DNA of 51,129 nucleotides from Roseibium litorale (GTDB taxonomy: Bacteria > Pseudomonadota > Alphaproteobacteria > Rhizobiales > Stappiaceae), in the NCBI RefSeq assembly GCF_014842915.1, contig NZ_JACYXI010000021.1, forward strand, positions 1 through 51,129, given 5' to 3'. Position 1 is the stretch's first letter, and each line of letters starts with the position of its first letter. The notes below the pieces were generated by a model. The model made no database searches. It was not told the origin of the DNA and was given only the letters and a program-made list of their open reading frames with translations. Below are positions 1 to 7,454 of this stretch, piece after piece. Both the position numbers and the translations under genes were made by a program.

Positions 1-63
1 GCACATGAGCCCAAAACGAAGAAGGAGAAAGCCAAGAACTTGACCGAACCCACAGACCCGTAA
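1..63 (+). CDS. C-terminal end of an IS21-family protein, probably IstB (partial)
   Basis: The window opens inside a reading frame that ends at a TAA at 61-63. The last 20 residues are lysine-rich and then acidic/proline-rich (ending EPTDP). The tail itself is not diagnostic. It is assigned to the IS21 helper ATPase IstB because the sequence right behind it has the layout of an IS21 right end, where istB is the last gene. It could also be another gene that an IS21 end abuts. Confidence 0.45.
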   Translation, partial: AHEPKTKKEKAKNLTEPTDP

Positions 64-71
64 CATACCTA

Positions 72-127
72 AAAGGAGGGTCAATTCTCGGTGGAAATGC
101 CGGGTTACTTCTCAATGGAAATCAACA
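72..127 (+). mobile_element. Right end of an IS21-family insertion sequence
   Basis: Two 21-base copies of a GGGT-A-TTCTC--TGGAAAT motif start at 78 and 102 (24-base period, 4 mismatches), and the block ends in CAACA at 127. Read from the other strand the element starts TGTTGATTTCC. Multiple short tandem terminal repeats and a TGT/ACA tip are the known structure of IS21-family ends. The left end and transposase lie outside the window, so whether the element is complete cannot be judged. Confidence 0.65.
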
Positions 128-696
128 CTGATAGGGGATGATTGCTCAAATTCTTGCCGTGCGGCTTGCATGCGCGCTTCCATCTCAGCCTTTAGAGGCG
201 CGTATTCCTCGATTTTGTAGCGGAGCTTTCGAACCGCGCCCTCGCACTTCCAAATCTCGCGCCCGAGTTGGGCGTGAACCAGCGCCTTCGTATCTCCAAG
301 CGGATCAGCGGCAGACCTGGCAGACGCGATAAACTGTGAAGGAAAATCGCCGTTCGCATTCTGGGCGGCATCGGCGGTCTCCGAGAACGCAGCGGCAATC
401 GTTATATTGCCGTCAATCTGATTGTTCTCGTAGCGGTGGAGTAGGAGCCCAAAACTGGCCTCAAAACGATATTTCTCAAGCGTCTCGACGATCTTTGCAG
501 GCTCGTATTCCCAAAGCCGCGCGGCATAAGTGCCATATTCCTCAACCTCGAACATCAGACTTTGCGCTTTTGAGACCAAGGACAGGCAAGACAGAAAATC
601 GTCTTCGCTCGGGCTCGCTGCATAGGCCTGCGATGTCATGACCAATGCCGCAGCCATAGCGATCGGTTTGAGACGCTTTGCTGTAAATCTGGCCAT
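112..696 (-). CDS. Secreted hypothetical protein, 3' end replaced by the IS21 end
   Basis: 194 residues from an ATG at 696 with an AGGGG ribosome site close upstream; an earlier in-frame start at 747 lacks one. Residues 1-26 are a signal peptide (basic MARFTAKRLK, hydrophobic stretch, TSQAYA cut site), so the protein is exported. The mature part is acidic and alpha-helical, with two Cys in the mature protein (about 37 and 150) that could pair. I recognise no family. The last codons (VDFH, stop) are read from the IS21 terminal repeat at 112-127, so the insertion removed the native C-terminus. How much was lost is unknown. It is transcribed away from the parDE pair. Confidence 0.6.
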   Translation of the reverse strand: MARFTAKRLKPIAMAAALVMTSQAYAASPSEDDFLSCLSLVSKAQSLMFEVEEYGTYAARLWEYEPAKIVETLEKYRFEASFGLLLHRYENNQIDGNITIAAAFSETADAAQNANGDFPSQFIASARSAADPLGDTKALVHAQLGREIWKCEGAVRKLRYKIEEYAPLKAEMEARMQAARQEFEQSSPISVDFH

Positions 697-804
697 CTCG
701 TTCCCCTCGAAAAGTGTTGATTTGCAATCGGCACTGATCGTCCACATTCACGGAATCCGCGTCAATACATGCCGAGCTGATTTCTGATTGCGGATCGAAA
801 TACA

Positions 805-855
805 CATATTTGCGCGCTAGAAGCGCGTTTAATTGACGTATGGCGCGCAAATATG
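805..855. promoter_or_regulatory. Perfect 13-bp inverted repeat upstream of parDE (likely operator)
   Basis: CATATTTGCGCGC at 805-817 is repeated as its exact reverse complement at 843-855 with a 25-base spacer, ending 32 bases before the antitoxin ATG. ParD-type antitoxins repress their own promoters by binding such repeats. A TTGACG at 833-838 could be a -35 box, but no good -10 follows. The site also lies between divergent genes and might affect the gene ending at 112. Confidence 0.6.
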
Positions 856-887
856 AGAAAATGGAACGAGAATGATAGGAGATCGAC

Positions 888-1163
888 ATGGCGAACACAC
901 ATGACACAAAGATGGTCAAACGCCTGAACACAACATTGCCGGACCCGCTTGCACTCTATGTCGGCGAGATCACTGGCAAAGGATCGCTTTACGAGACACC
1001 AAGCGAATTCATCCGCGATCTGGTCAGAAGACACATGGAAAAGACGCTGGAACAGGAACACGGCGAAATACGCGCACTGCTTTCCCAATCCTTGCGGGAG
1101 AACGACTATTCCGAATTATCGGATGACGATCTAGCCGACGCCCGTAGGGCAGCAGTTGAATAG
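888..1163 (+). CDS. parD: ParD/CopG-type ribbon-helix-helix antitoxin
   Basis: 91 residues, ATG at 888 with AGGAGA at 877-882. Residues about 10-55 fit a ribbon-helix-helix fold: a strand (VKRLNTTLP), a helix, a turn with SLYETPSEFIRD, and a second helix. The remainder is the acidic, flexible tail that wraps the toxin in this family (EIRALLSQSL..., SDDDLADARR). It lies 6 bases ahead of a ParE-type gene. The role is to neutralise that toxin and, with it, repress the operon through the inverted repeat upstream. Family assignment is by pattern and gene order. Confidence 0.8.
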   Translation: MANTHDTKMVKRLNTTLPDPLALYVGEITGKGSLYETPSEFIRDLVRRHMEKTLEQEHGEIRALLSQSLRENDYSELSDDDLADARRAAVE

Positions 1164-1169
1164 GTTCTT

Positions 1170-1487
1170 ATGCCCAGAATCATACGAAGCGCGCTATTCA
1201 AGCGCCAGCTCATTGACATCACATCCGGCTATCGCACACGTGCGGGATCGAAAATCGCCCTAAAGTTCGTTAACCAGATCGAAGCTGCAATCGGGTTCAT
1301 CGCTGCGAAACCCTTGGCTTGCTCAGTCTACACACGTCTTGAGAGCAAGGAATTTCGCAAGTGGGGCATTCAGGATTTTCCTGTTTCGCTTTTCTTCCGG
1401 TTGGATGGTGAGGACACTATCATTCTCGAGGCACTTTATGCCCACCGCATGAATATCGCGGCGCGGTTGCCTAAAGACACCGAGTAA
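1170..1487 (+). CDS. parE: ParE-type toxin of the RelE/ParE superfamily
   Basis: 105 residues, the usual length. The C-terminal half carries the family core: FRKWGIQDFPVSLFFR, then a strand IILEALYAHRM, which matches the ParE pattern of R-K-W-x-hydrophobic strand followed by the last strand with H-x-R. ParE toxins act on DNA gyrase while other RelE-fold members cut mRNA; sequence alone does not separate these, though the partner is ParD-like. The start follows the antitoxin stop by 6 bases, so the two are co-translated. The pair probably stabilises the island. Downstream sequence is a scar of gene remnants. Confidence 0.8.
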   Translation: MPRIIRSALFKRQLIDITSGYRTRAGSKIALKFVNQIEAAIGFIAAKPLACSVYTRLESKEFRKWGIQDFPVSLFFRLDGEDTIILEALYAHRMNIAARLPKDTE

Positions 1488-1499
1488 CCCTCACTCCGC

Positions 1500-1665
1500 A
1501 GCATGTTCGTGCTCCTTATCACGTCCCCAAATCCGGACTGCTCTGTTTCGGAACCGGCGCTGTCTGTGCGGTCTCTCTTTTTTGACTTCTCTGGGTTCAT
1601 GTCAGGTGACTCGATCAGACGCTTTACATCGCCGCGCAGTTCTCTGATAGCATCGAGATGTTGCC
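1500..1665 (-). pseudogene. Remnant of a relaxase C-terminus
   Basis: On the minus strand this stretch reads HLDAIRELRGDVKRL, matching HFEGIRELRDDAKRL near the C-terminus of the intact relaxase at 8858-10156. At DNA level 1612-1665 resembles 8946-8999 clearly and the similarity stops abruptly near 1665. Downstream of the match the frame carries a charged tail (KSKKRDRTD). The frame has no start of its own and runs on into parE. It is a relic of a second, related relaxase or a copied end of the same one, in the same orientation as the intact gene. Confidence 0.6.
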
Positions 1666-1770
1666 GACAGCAGCGCACAGGCTGCTTTCAAAGCGCAGCT
1701 AACACGCATCGTGGCCTTGCTGGACATCGGCGATGACGCAGAGAGACCATTGATCGATCTCTACCCATAA
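1651..1770 (+). pseudogene. C-terminal remnant of an unidentified gene
   Basis: An open frame without a start runs from a stop at 1648 to a TAA at 1768-1770. It encodes about 39 residues (core AQAAFKAQLTRIVALLDIGD, then ERPLIDLYP). The codon use and the amphipathic helix look like true protein C-terminus. It begins just where the relaxase similarity on the other strand ends, so a recombination joint probably lies near 1655-1670. I do not recognise the parent gene. Confidence 0.35.
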
Positions 1771-1984
1771 TATTGGCGCAGGCTGATGGTTTCAGACATC
1801 TTTGTAAAACTCATAGTAATGAAGGACTACCAGGTCTTGGGAATTCTGACTTATCTTGTCGCCGAACTCTTGGAGAGTGGCAGCGCCTTGGTCGAGGGCC
1901 TTGGGAGTTATGTTCAAGACCGATACCGCCAATAACTGGATAAAACTAGGTCATGATTCATAAAAAATACTCTATAAACTTTAT
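1771..1984. other. Intergenic scar with two competing short frames
   Basis: No confident gene. A plus-strand frame (1786-1935, 49 codons, ATG) and a minus-strand frame without a clear start (through ALDQGAATLQEFGDKISQ to a stop near 1793) overlap. The latter reads more like a real protein fragment. The part nearest 1985 is AT-rich. On the minus strand just past the stop of the oxygenase-like gene, ATAAAGTTTAT followed by a run of six T could act as a weak terminator for the six-gene operon. Confidence 0.3.
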
Positions 1985-2458
1985 CTATATTACTTCCGAT
2001 TTCCACCCCAAGAAGAAAAAAAGGCGCTCTTTAGAACCTTCAATTGGCGGAGTGACTCTGTGTCTCAAATCTGCCCGAAGTAAATTTACCTGATTTCCTT
2101 TGCACTCAACATCGTGAATGACGCCCATGTCATCCATATAGTCAAGTGTTGCTCGACCACTCAATGTACATAAAAAAAGTGGTATCGACCTAAATTCTGG
2201 CGGATCGATATGGAAATCGTAGGCTCCGCTACGATATACGTCAGACGTCCGATACCATTTCAGAATTGAAAAGTTGAATTTTAGTCCGAGCGTGTCTTCC
2301 GCGTATTCTTTTGCATCCATTATCACAGTTGGCGAACTGTCGCTATCATTAAGGAAAAACTCCAGTTTTCTGATTTCACTATTCGAAATTAGTTCAATGA
2401 GTTCCTCAAGAATTTTTTCAGGAAAAAAATCCTGATAGACTAGGCAATCTTCGGTCAT
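1985..2458 (-). CDS. 2-oxoglutarate/Fe(II) oxygenase-like protein, last gene of the six-gene operon
   Basis: 157 residues, ATG at 2458 behind a GAGGTGAT site, 20 bases after the stop of the oxidoreductase gene. The C-terminal half shows a double-stranded beta-helix pattern of the prolyl-4-hydroxylase type. The iron-binding triad would be H83 and D85 (FHIDPPEF) with H133 (LRHRVTPP), and R145 (KERLFFFLGW) would bind 2-oxoglutarate. All four are in the right order and spacing. These enzymes hydroxylate or oxidise proteins, nucleic acids or small molecules; nothing shows the substrate here. It is short for the family, with little N-terminal to the barrel. Low GC matches the neighbouring operon genes. 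Confidence 0.65.
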   Translation of the reverse strand: MTEDCLVYQDFFPEKILEELIELISNSEIRKLEFFLNDSDSSPTVIMDAKEYAEDTLGLKFNFSILKWYRTSDVYRSGAYDFHIDPPEFRSIPLFLCTLSGRATLDYMDDMGVIHDVECKGNQVNLLRADLRHRVTPPIEGSKERLFFFLGWKSEVI

Positions 2459-2478
2459 CGAATCACCTCAATCCAGTT

Positions 2479-3564
2479 TTAAAACATCTTTGATCTTTGT
2501 GATTTCTTCAGGTTGTAATCTTTCATCGCCTTATCGAGAATCTGCAAAAGTTGAACGCCATCATCAACAGATGCGGCGTCACCAATCGAGCTATCCTTTC
2601 CGGACAATGACTTGGAGATTTCTTCAGCTAAGACACTTAGGGACTTCCTAAAAATCGAGGATCCCGGACGATTTTGATACTGCGCAATTTGCGCTTCAGT
2701 GAACCATTTTGGTTGAAGCGCCCCTTCCACGAAGTAGGATGGATTTCCAAGTCCATCAAAATAAAGGCATCCTTTAGAGCCAAGTATTTCTATCTCGAAC
2801 ATTCCTGGTCCGTGTGATGCAGCACTTGTTGTGACGTATCCCTCAAAACAATCGTAGTCCAATGAAGCTGAAAAGAAATTCGAGACATCGACCACCCGTT
2901 CAGTTTCAGACCCATTCGGACGACGAAGTTCGTGGACAGGATCCATGATTACGCTTGCTGTGATAGGCATTCTTCCGCTTAGAAAGTTCACAAGATCGAT
3001 CAGATGTGTTCCCATGGCTAATCGGACGCCACCGCCACGATCTTTCTCAAACTCCCAGGTCCAAGGCCTGTCTGGCGAAGCGAACGCCCCCCCTCGCTGT
3101 CTAACAACGATAGAATAGACCTTACCAAAAGCGCCGTCGCTCCATTGCTTTCGAATAGCACGCAGAAATGGATTGAAACGGAGTTGGTGCCCCACTATCG
3201 TGAGCAAATCTGGTGAACGTCGGGACATCGCCTGCTGGACCTTTACAGCTTCATCAGCCGAGTTCGCCACAGGTTTTTCTAAATAGAGATGGCATTCGGT
3301 ATTTGCGGCAGCGATCATGTGTTCCGCATGAAACTCGTTTGGGGACGCAACGCAGATCAAATCGAGTTCCGACATATCAAGTAGTTGATCGAAGGTCACA
3401 GCGTTAGCATCTGGCAAATGCTCATTTGCAACCACTTCGGCTCGCGCCGTTGAACTGCCAGAAACAGCCACTATCTCAAAATGGTCAGTGCTTAGTAGTG
3501 CTGGCGCTATGGTTCGAACACCATGACCTGTTCCGACTATTCCTACCTTAAATCTCTCGCGCAT
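2479..3564 (-). CDS. Gfo/Idh/MocA-family NAD(P)-dependent oxidoreductase
   Basis: 361 residues from the ATG at 3564; a GTG just before it is also possible. The N-terminal Rossmann domain begins with KVGIVGTGHG, the dinucleotide-binding glycine motif. The family hallmark EKPVANS sits near residue 126 and contributes the catalytic lysine. The C-terminal half is the beta-sheet substrate domain (GGGVRLAMGTHLIDLVNFL, with the usual G-x-H-x-x-D). Members oxidise or reduce sugars, inositols and sugar nucleotides; the substrate here is unknown. It follows the NACHT gene by about 17 bases and shares the operon. A kinase of sugar/nucleoside type and an oxygenase in the same operon suggest a common small-molecule product. 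Confidence 0.85.
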   Translation of the reverse strand: MRERFKVGIVGTGHGVRTIAPALLSTDHFEIVAVSGSSTARAEVVANEHLPDANAVTFDQLLDMSELDLICVASPNEFHAEHMIAAANTECHLYLEKPVANSADEAVKVQQAMSRRSPDLLTIVGHQLRFNPFLRAIRKQWSDGAFGKVYSIVVRQRGGAFASPDRPWTWEFEKDRGGGVRLAMGTHLIDLVNFLSGRMPITASVIMDPVHELRRPNGSETERVVDVSNFFSASLDYDCFEGYVTTSAASHGPGMFEIEILGSKGCLYFDGLGNPSYFVEGALQPKWFTEAQIAQYQNRPGSSIFRKSLSVLAEEISKSLSGKDSSIGDAASVDDGVQLLQILDKAMKDYNLKKSQRSKMF

Positions 3565-3583
3565 CACCTAGTTCTTCCCGTGC

Positions 3584-6316
3584 TTAAACAACCTCAGATG
3601 TTGGCCTTTCGAGAAAAATGGAAATCTCTCGTGGCAAACCTAAAACCAAGCGTATTCCATTCTGAAATCCACGATTGGCTGGCAAATTACTATTTCTATA
3701 GGTTGGAACAAGGTTCGCCGTATTCCAGTCAAAACAGCCTCCGCGCAATACTTTGCTAGCGCCTTGTGTAGGGCCGACGGGATTCTCCGATTCTATATCT
3801 GTGCGATCGGCGTACAGGTCTTCCTGATACCAATCAGAACACCACTCGCGAACGTTACCTAGCATGTCACAGATCCCCCAAGAATTTTCCCTTAAAGAAC
3901 AACCAACATGGGTCGTATTCTCAGCATTTTCTGCGAACCAAGCGTAATCAGGAATAGAGGACTTCGAGAAGAGAACTGAATCGTCCTGACCGCCTGATCG
4001 GCAGGCATATTCCCATTCGGCCTCAGTCGGCAATCGACAGCCGTACCAGATAGCTGCCATTTGAGCTTCATACCATGTTACCCATATCACTGGATGTTCG
4101 GGCGACGGAGATCTGGAAGAGTCGGGGCGCCCCACTAGAAACGGAAGATCTGATACGTCTCGATTGCGCAATGTGATCTTACTAATACTATAGGTATCTA
4201 AAGAGACTTTGTGGGCGGGACGTTCGTCCACTGTCCGATCTTCTCGATCAGTTCCCATCATAAACGTACCTGATGAAATATCGATGAATTGGAGCTGTTC
4301 CTGGATGCGCTTGCGACGCTGTTCAACACTATCAAGCGCAAGCGCTTCAACAATCAGGGCCCTAGACTCCTCAGTACGGTCTTGAATAAGTATGAGCGTT
4401 GAAAGGATTTCCCAAATCACCTCTGCAGATTGTGTTCTGGGTAGAAGTTCTCTGATGGTGTCAAGAGCGACCCGCTCCGATCCCGCCTTGCCTTCCCGTT
4501 CGACAATGAGCGATCTCAGATCACGAACGAGATCTGAAAGCTCATCAGGTGTCTTTTGTTGAAGGTTTCTTGCAATCAGTGCTTCTGTCTCGAAGGGACT
4601 CTCAGACAGCGCTCGAAGTGCTAAACCGGTATTTACTTGCCACACATCTGTTGTAAATTTAACTAAGTTTTCTTCGCTTATCATTCCTGTGGCTAGTCGA
4701 ATTGGTTCTTCCCATGCCTTTTGTAACGCTATTTCAGAAATGGTGGGGCCGGGATCGTTTGCAAGAAACCTGGCTACAAAGAATTCCCAAACTGTACGAT
4801 GTACGAATTCAATCGATTTTCCGGTTCTCTGAAGAAGTCCAGTGTTCTCAATAACCTCTTCAAGAATAGCAGCGGCAGCTTCGGAAGGATGATTGGGGGC
4901 AGCCGAACCGTTAAGGTGACTAGACAGAAAGCCTTGAATGGCAAACAAAAATTCTTGTTCAGCATGAATTTTCGTTGGATCAATTCTGAACAGACGGTGT
5001 GCAATCACGGTCAAACACTCAACAAGCTGATCCTCTTCAAGCCTATCCTGAGTACGTATTCGCCGCCTTTCCAATACAGCTAAAATGCATTGGCTAATTA
5101 ATTGAGCACGTTGCCTCGGCAACTCGACGGCTTCGCCTGCATAGTTTGCCATGAGGGCCAACATGAAAGGTACTTCGGCGAGCTCGCGTATGGGCTCTGA
5201 CGTCTTGATTAACTCTCGAAGCGCAGCTGCCGTAGTCGGGTTTCCATGTTCTCCGACGTATTTAAGCGCCTGCTCGGTCGACAGCGGACTTATTCGATAC
5301 AGAGTATAATCTGTCCAACGGCCCTTATCGAAAGCGCTGGGCCGCGCCGTTATGACGATGCTACAGCGAGGGTGAAGAATCTCGAATGCCTTAATGAGGC
5401 GCCGCACGTCATTTCTTTCATCTTCATCCAACTCATCAAGACCGTCCACTAATATGGTTGTCAATGTCGCAGGAAAGCAATCTTCTCCCATAATATAGTC
5501 AGAAGTTAATTTTCCTGCTGTTCTAACCATGCCCTTAATCGCGGCTTTGATCCTTTCTGATAAATCCTTACAGCCAGATTCCGATATTGACTTCGCACGC
5601 AAGATAATTGGAACTCGCAGCGAATTATCGGTATTAGCGCCGGTCATATAGAATGCGATTAAACGCGCAAGCGTTGATTTTCCGCTGCCTGGCACCCCTG
5701 TCACAAAAATACGACGACCGTCGTCTTGAAAAAGTCGGTCTACGATATCAAAGTCTGCAACAACCGACGGTATTGCCTTGCCTTTTAAAGACAAAGGCAC
5801 ATACGCATCAACCAGTGGCTTCTTTTCCACACCATGCATACCATTTAGAACTTCCGTAGCCTGCAATCTTTGGCGAAATTCTTTGTTGTAGTGCCGTATA
5901 GCTGCTTCAAGACTGTCGATTGTTGGGCCTTGGTACTCTGCCTCGTCAATCTGGAGAACATCGCGGAGCAACCATTCCTTTAGGGTAACTTCGCCATCAA
6001 AATTATGTATCCCCCTAATAACTTCAGGAGAGATGCAATCAACTTTGGGACCACGTAGGCGACAGATGAAGATATCAGTATTTGCACGAGAATCCCACGC
6101 ACCAAGTTCACGAAAGAAGTCAGCGTCAGTTCTAGTACCGTCTGCCCAAATTCCAATTGCTATGTCTGTGTGGGGATTCGATGGCTTGGGCCCGGGATCC
6201 GCGTCGATATCAAGTGGAATGTCCAAGTCATTCAGGATGTCGGTCACTTGCGGAGCAAGGTCACGGCCTCTCTTGCAATAGAAAACACGAACCTTCCGTA
6301 AGGTCACATTATTCAT
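3584..6316 (-). CDS. TIR-like / NACHT ATPase / FGE-sulfatase-fold NLR-like protein
   Basis: 910 residues from the ATG at 6316, behind GAGGGG; it overlaps the kinase stop by 8 bases. Three parts are visible. Residues about 8-95 alternate strands and helices (VRVFYC, IAIGIWADG, FFRELGAW, DIFICRL) in a TIR-like order, with a Glu in the third helix; this is tentative. Residues about 200-520 are a NACHT STAND ATPase: Walker A GVPGSGKST, Walker B TILVDGLDELDED, sensor region VITARPS, and the late helix FVHRTVWEFFVARFLA typical of NACHT proteins. A helical linker follows. Residues about 678-895 form an FGE-sulfatase (SUMF1, C-lectin) fold: GTFMMGT, RLPTEAEWEYACR, MLGNVREWCSDWY, KVLRGGCFDW. The catalytic cysteine pair of true FGE, expected in the last segment, is absent, so the domain probably binds a ligand. 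NACHT proteins in bacteria include antiphage sensors. Confidence 0.85.
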   Translation of the reverse strand: MNNVTLRKVRVFYCKRGRDLAPQVTDILNDLDIPLDIDADPGPKPSNPHTDIAIGIWADGTRTDADFFRELGAWDSRANTDIFICRLRGPKVDCISPEVIRGIHNFDGEVTLKEWLLRDVLQIDEAEYQGPTIDSLEAAIRHYNKEFRQRLQATEVLNGMHGVEKKPLVDAYVPLSLKGKAIPSVVADFDIVDRLFQDDGRRIFVTGVPGSGKSTLARLIAFYMTGANTDNSLRVPIILRAKSISESGCKDLSERIKAAIKGMVRTAGKLTSDYIMGEDCFPATLTTILVDGLDELDEDERNDVRRLIKAFEILHPRCSIVITARPSAFDKGRWTDYTLYRISPLSTEQALKYVGEHGNPTTAAALRELIKTSEPIRELAEVPFMLALMANYAGEAVELPRQRAQLISQCILAVLERRRIRTQDRLEEDQLVECLTVIAHRLFRIDPTKIHAEQEFLFAIQGFLSSHLNGSAAPNHPSEAAAAILEEVIENTGLLQRTGKSIEFVHRTVWEFFVARFLANDPGPTISEIALQKAWEEPIRLATGMISEENLVKFTTDVWQVNTGLALRALSESPFETEALIARNLQQKTPDELSDLVRDLRSLIVEREGKAGSERVALDTIRELLPRTQSAEVIWEILSTLILIQDRTEESRALIVEALALDSVEQRRKRIQEQLQFIDISSGTFMMGTDREDRTVDERPAHKVSLDTYSISKITLRNRDVSDLPFLVGRPDSSRSPSPEHPVIWVTWYEAQMAAIWYGCRLPTEAEWEYACRSGGQDDSVLFSKSSIPDYAWFAENAENTTHVGCSLRENSWGICDMLGNVREWCSDWYQEDLYADRTDIESENPVGPTQGASKVLRGGCFDWNTANLVPTYRNSNLPANRGFQNGIRLVLGLPREISIFLERPTSEVV

Positions 6317-7454
6317 CACTCAGCCCCTCGTGACCCGAAGTTTTTTGACCCAGAGACAGATTTAATGGGCCTAACTTCTTTGAGAACGCTCTGCTGAGAT
6401 CTTCTTCTTGTATCGCTCCCGGATGCTTCAGTTTCTCAACTGTTGCACTCATCGCTAACGAGGCGGCCAATGAGGTTGTCATGATTTCCGACTCCGAAAT
6501 CGCTAACAACAAACCAGTAAGCGTATCTCCCGCACCAGTTGGATCAACGACGGCGCTATCACTTAGTAGGTGATGATTTTCCACCACAAAGGAATTCATC
6601 CTTCCAGAGGACATGTTGAAGACCGTGACTGACTTGTGCTTCCGCAGCACAATTGTCTTTTCGCCATCTCGCATCATGCGGGCTATTCGTTCAGCGACAC
6701 TTTTCTCGCGTTCGTCCCTGAGCCGGCCACCTAGAACAGCGAACTCGCGCTCGTTCAAATGAAGCAATGAAGCCGTGGCAATCACTCTTTTTGCAGCATC
6801 AGAGAGATTGTTGACCCACACCGCCCCAGGATCAACCGATATGCGCAGTGGAACATCTTTCTGCAGAGTTAATTCGATTAATTCCGCGAGCTTTTCTGTT
6901 GTTTTTACATCAAGAAACGAAGTAACATGAACTTTTGAGAAAGTAGACAAATACTCACTGATCTCATATCGCTTAATATCAAAATATTCCGCAGCTAAGC
7001 TATTAGCGCCTGTAGTCGTCAATAAAGTCCTATCCCCATCATATGAAAAAGACATTGAATTTGCGCATGGTCTATTTTCTTTTTTTAGAAAATCGACCTC
7101 AATATTCTTTTCATTTAGAAAATTCCAGTGGGGATAAGTCCCATCAACATGACCTACGACGCCAACGAAACCAAGTCGAAGCAATGCTCCCAGCAGGGCG
7201 GCCGACCTAATCGCGTTAAAGCCAGAACCACCCAACTCTGATCGGCAAGAGTCTTGCGGTAGATGGTGCAGTATTTCACTATTTTCGTCTTCCGAGATCG
7301 CGGTCTCCGAAAAGTCGACACTCTTGCCTGGTCGCGAAGCAAGAACCATATCACGAATATTTGAATCTAGTCTGGACAAGCAAACATAGTCACGGTTCAT
7401 TGCGCCGATAAAACAAATGCCATTTGGCGAATTTGAAACCACCCTACCTGACAT
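6309..7454 (-). CDS. PfkB-family sugar/nucleoside kinase
   Basis: About 381 residues from an ATG at 7454; a TTG at 7478 would add 8 residues but has no better ribosome site. The PfkB fold is shown by the glycine-rich substrate loop GGSGFNAIRSAALLGA near residue 75 and by DPTGAGDTLTG near residue 310, which holds the anion hole and the catalytic base Asp. Members phosphorylate sugars, nucleosides or related alcohols with ATP. The substrate cannot be read from sequence. The family is usually about 300-330 residues, so the ends are somewhat extended. It overlaps the pentapeptide gene by 11 bases and the NACHT gene by 8, indicating translational coupling. A lone metabolic kinase inside an NLR-like operon is unusual. 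Confidence 0.85.
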   Translation of the reverse strand: MSGRVVSNSPNGICFIGAMNRDYVCLSRLDSNIRDMVLASRPGKSVDFSETAISEDENSEILHHLPQDSCRSELGGSGFNAIRSAALLGALLRLGFVGVVGHVDGTYPHWNFLNEKNIEVDFLKKENRPCANSMSFSYDGDRTLLTTTGANSLAAEYFDIKRYEISEYLSTFSKVHVTSFLDVKTTEKLAELIELTLQKDVPLRISVDPGAVWVNNLSDAAKRVIATASLLHLNEREFAVLGGRLRDEREKSVAERIARMMRDGEKTIVLRKHKSVTVFNMSSGRMNSFVVENHHLLSDSAVVDPTGAGDTLTGLLLAISESEIMTTSLAASLAMSATVEKLKHPGAIQEEDLSRAFSKKLGPLNLSLGQKTSGHEGLSDE

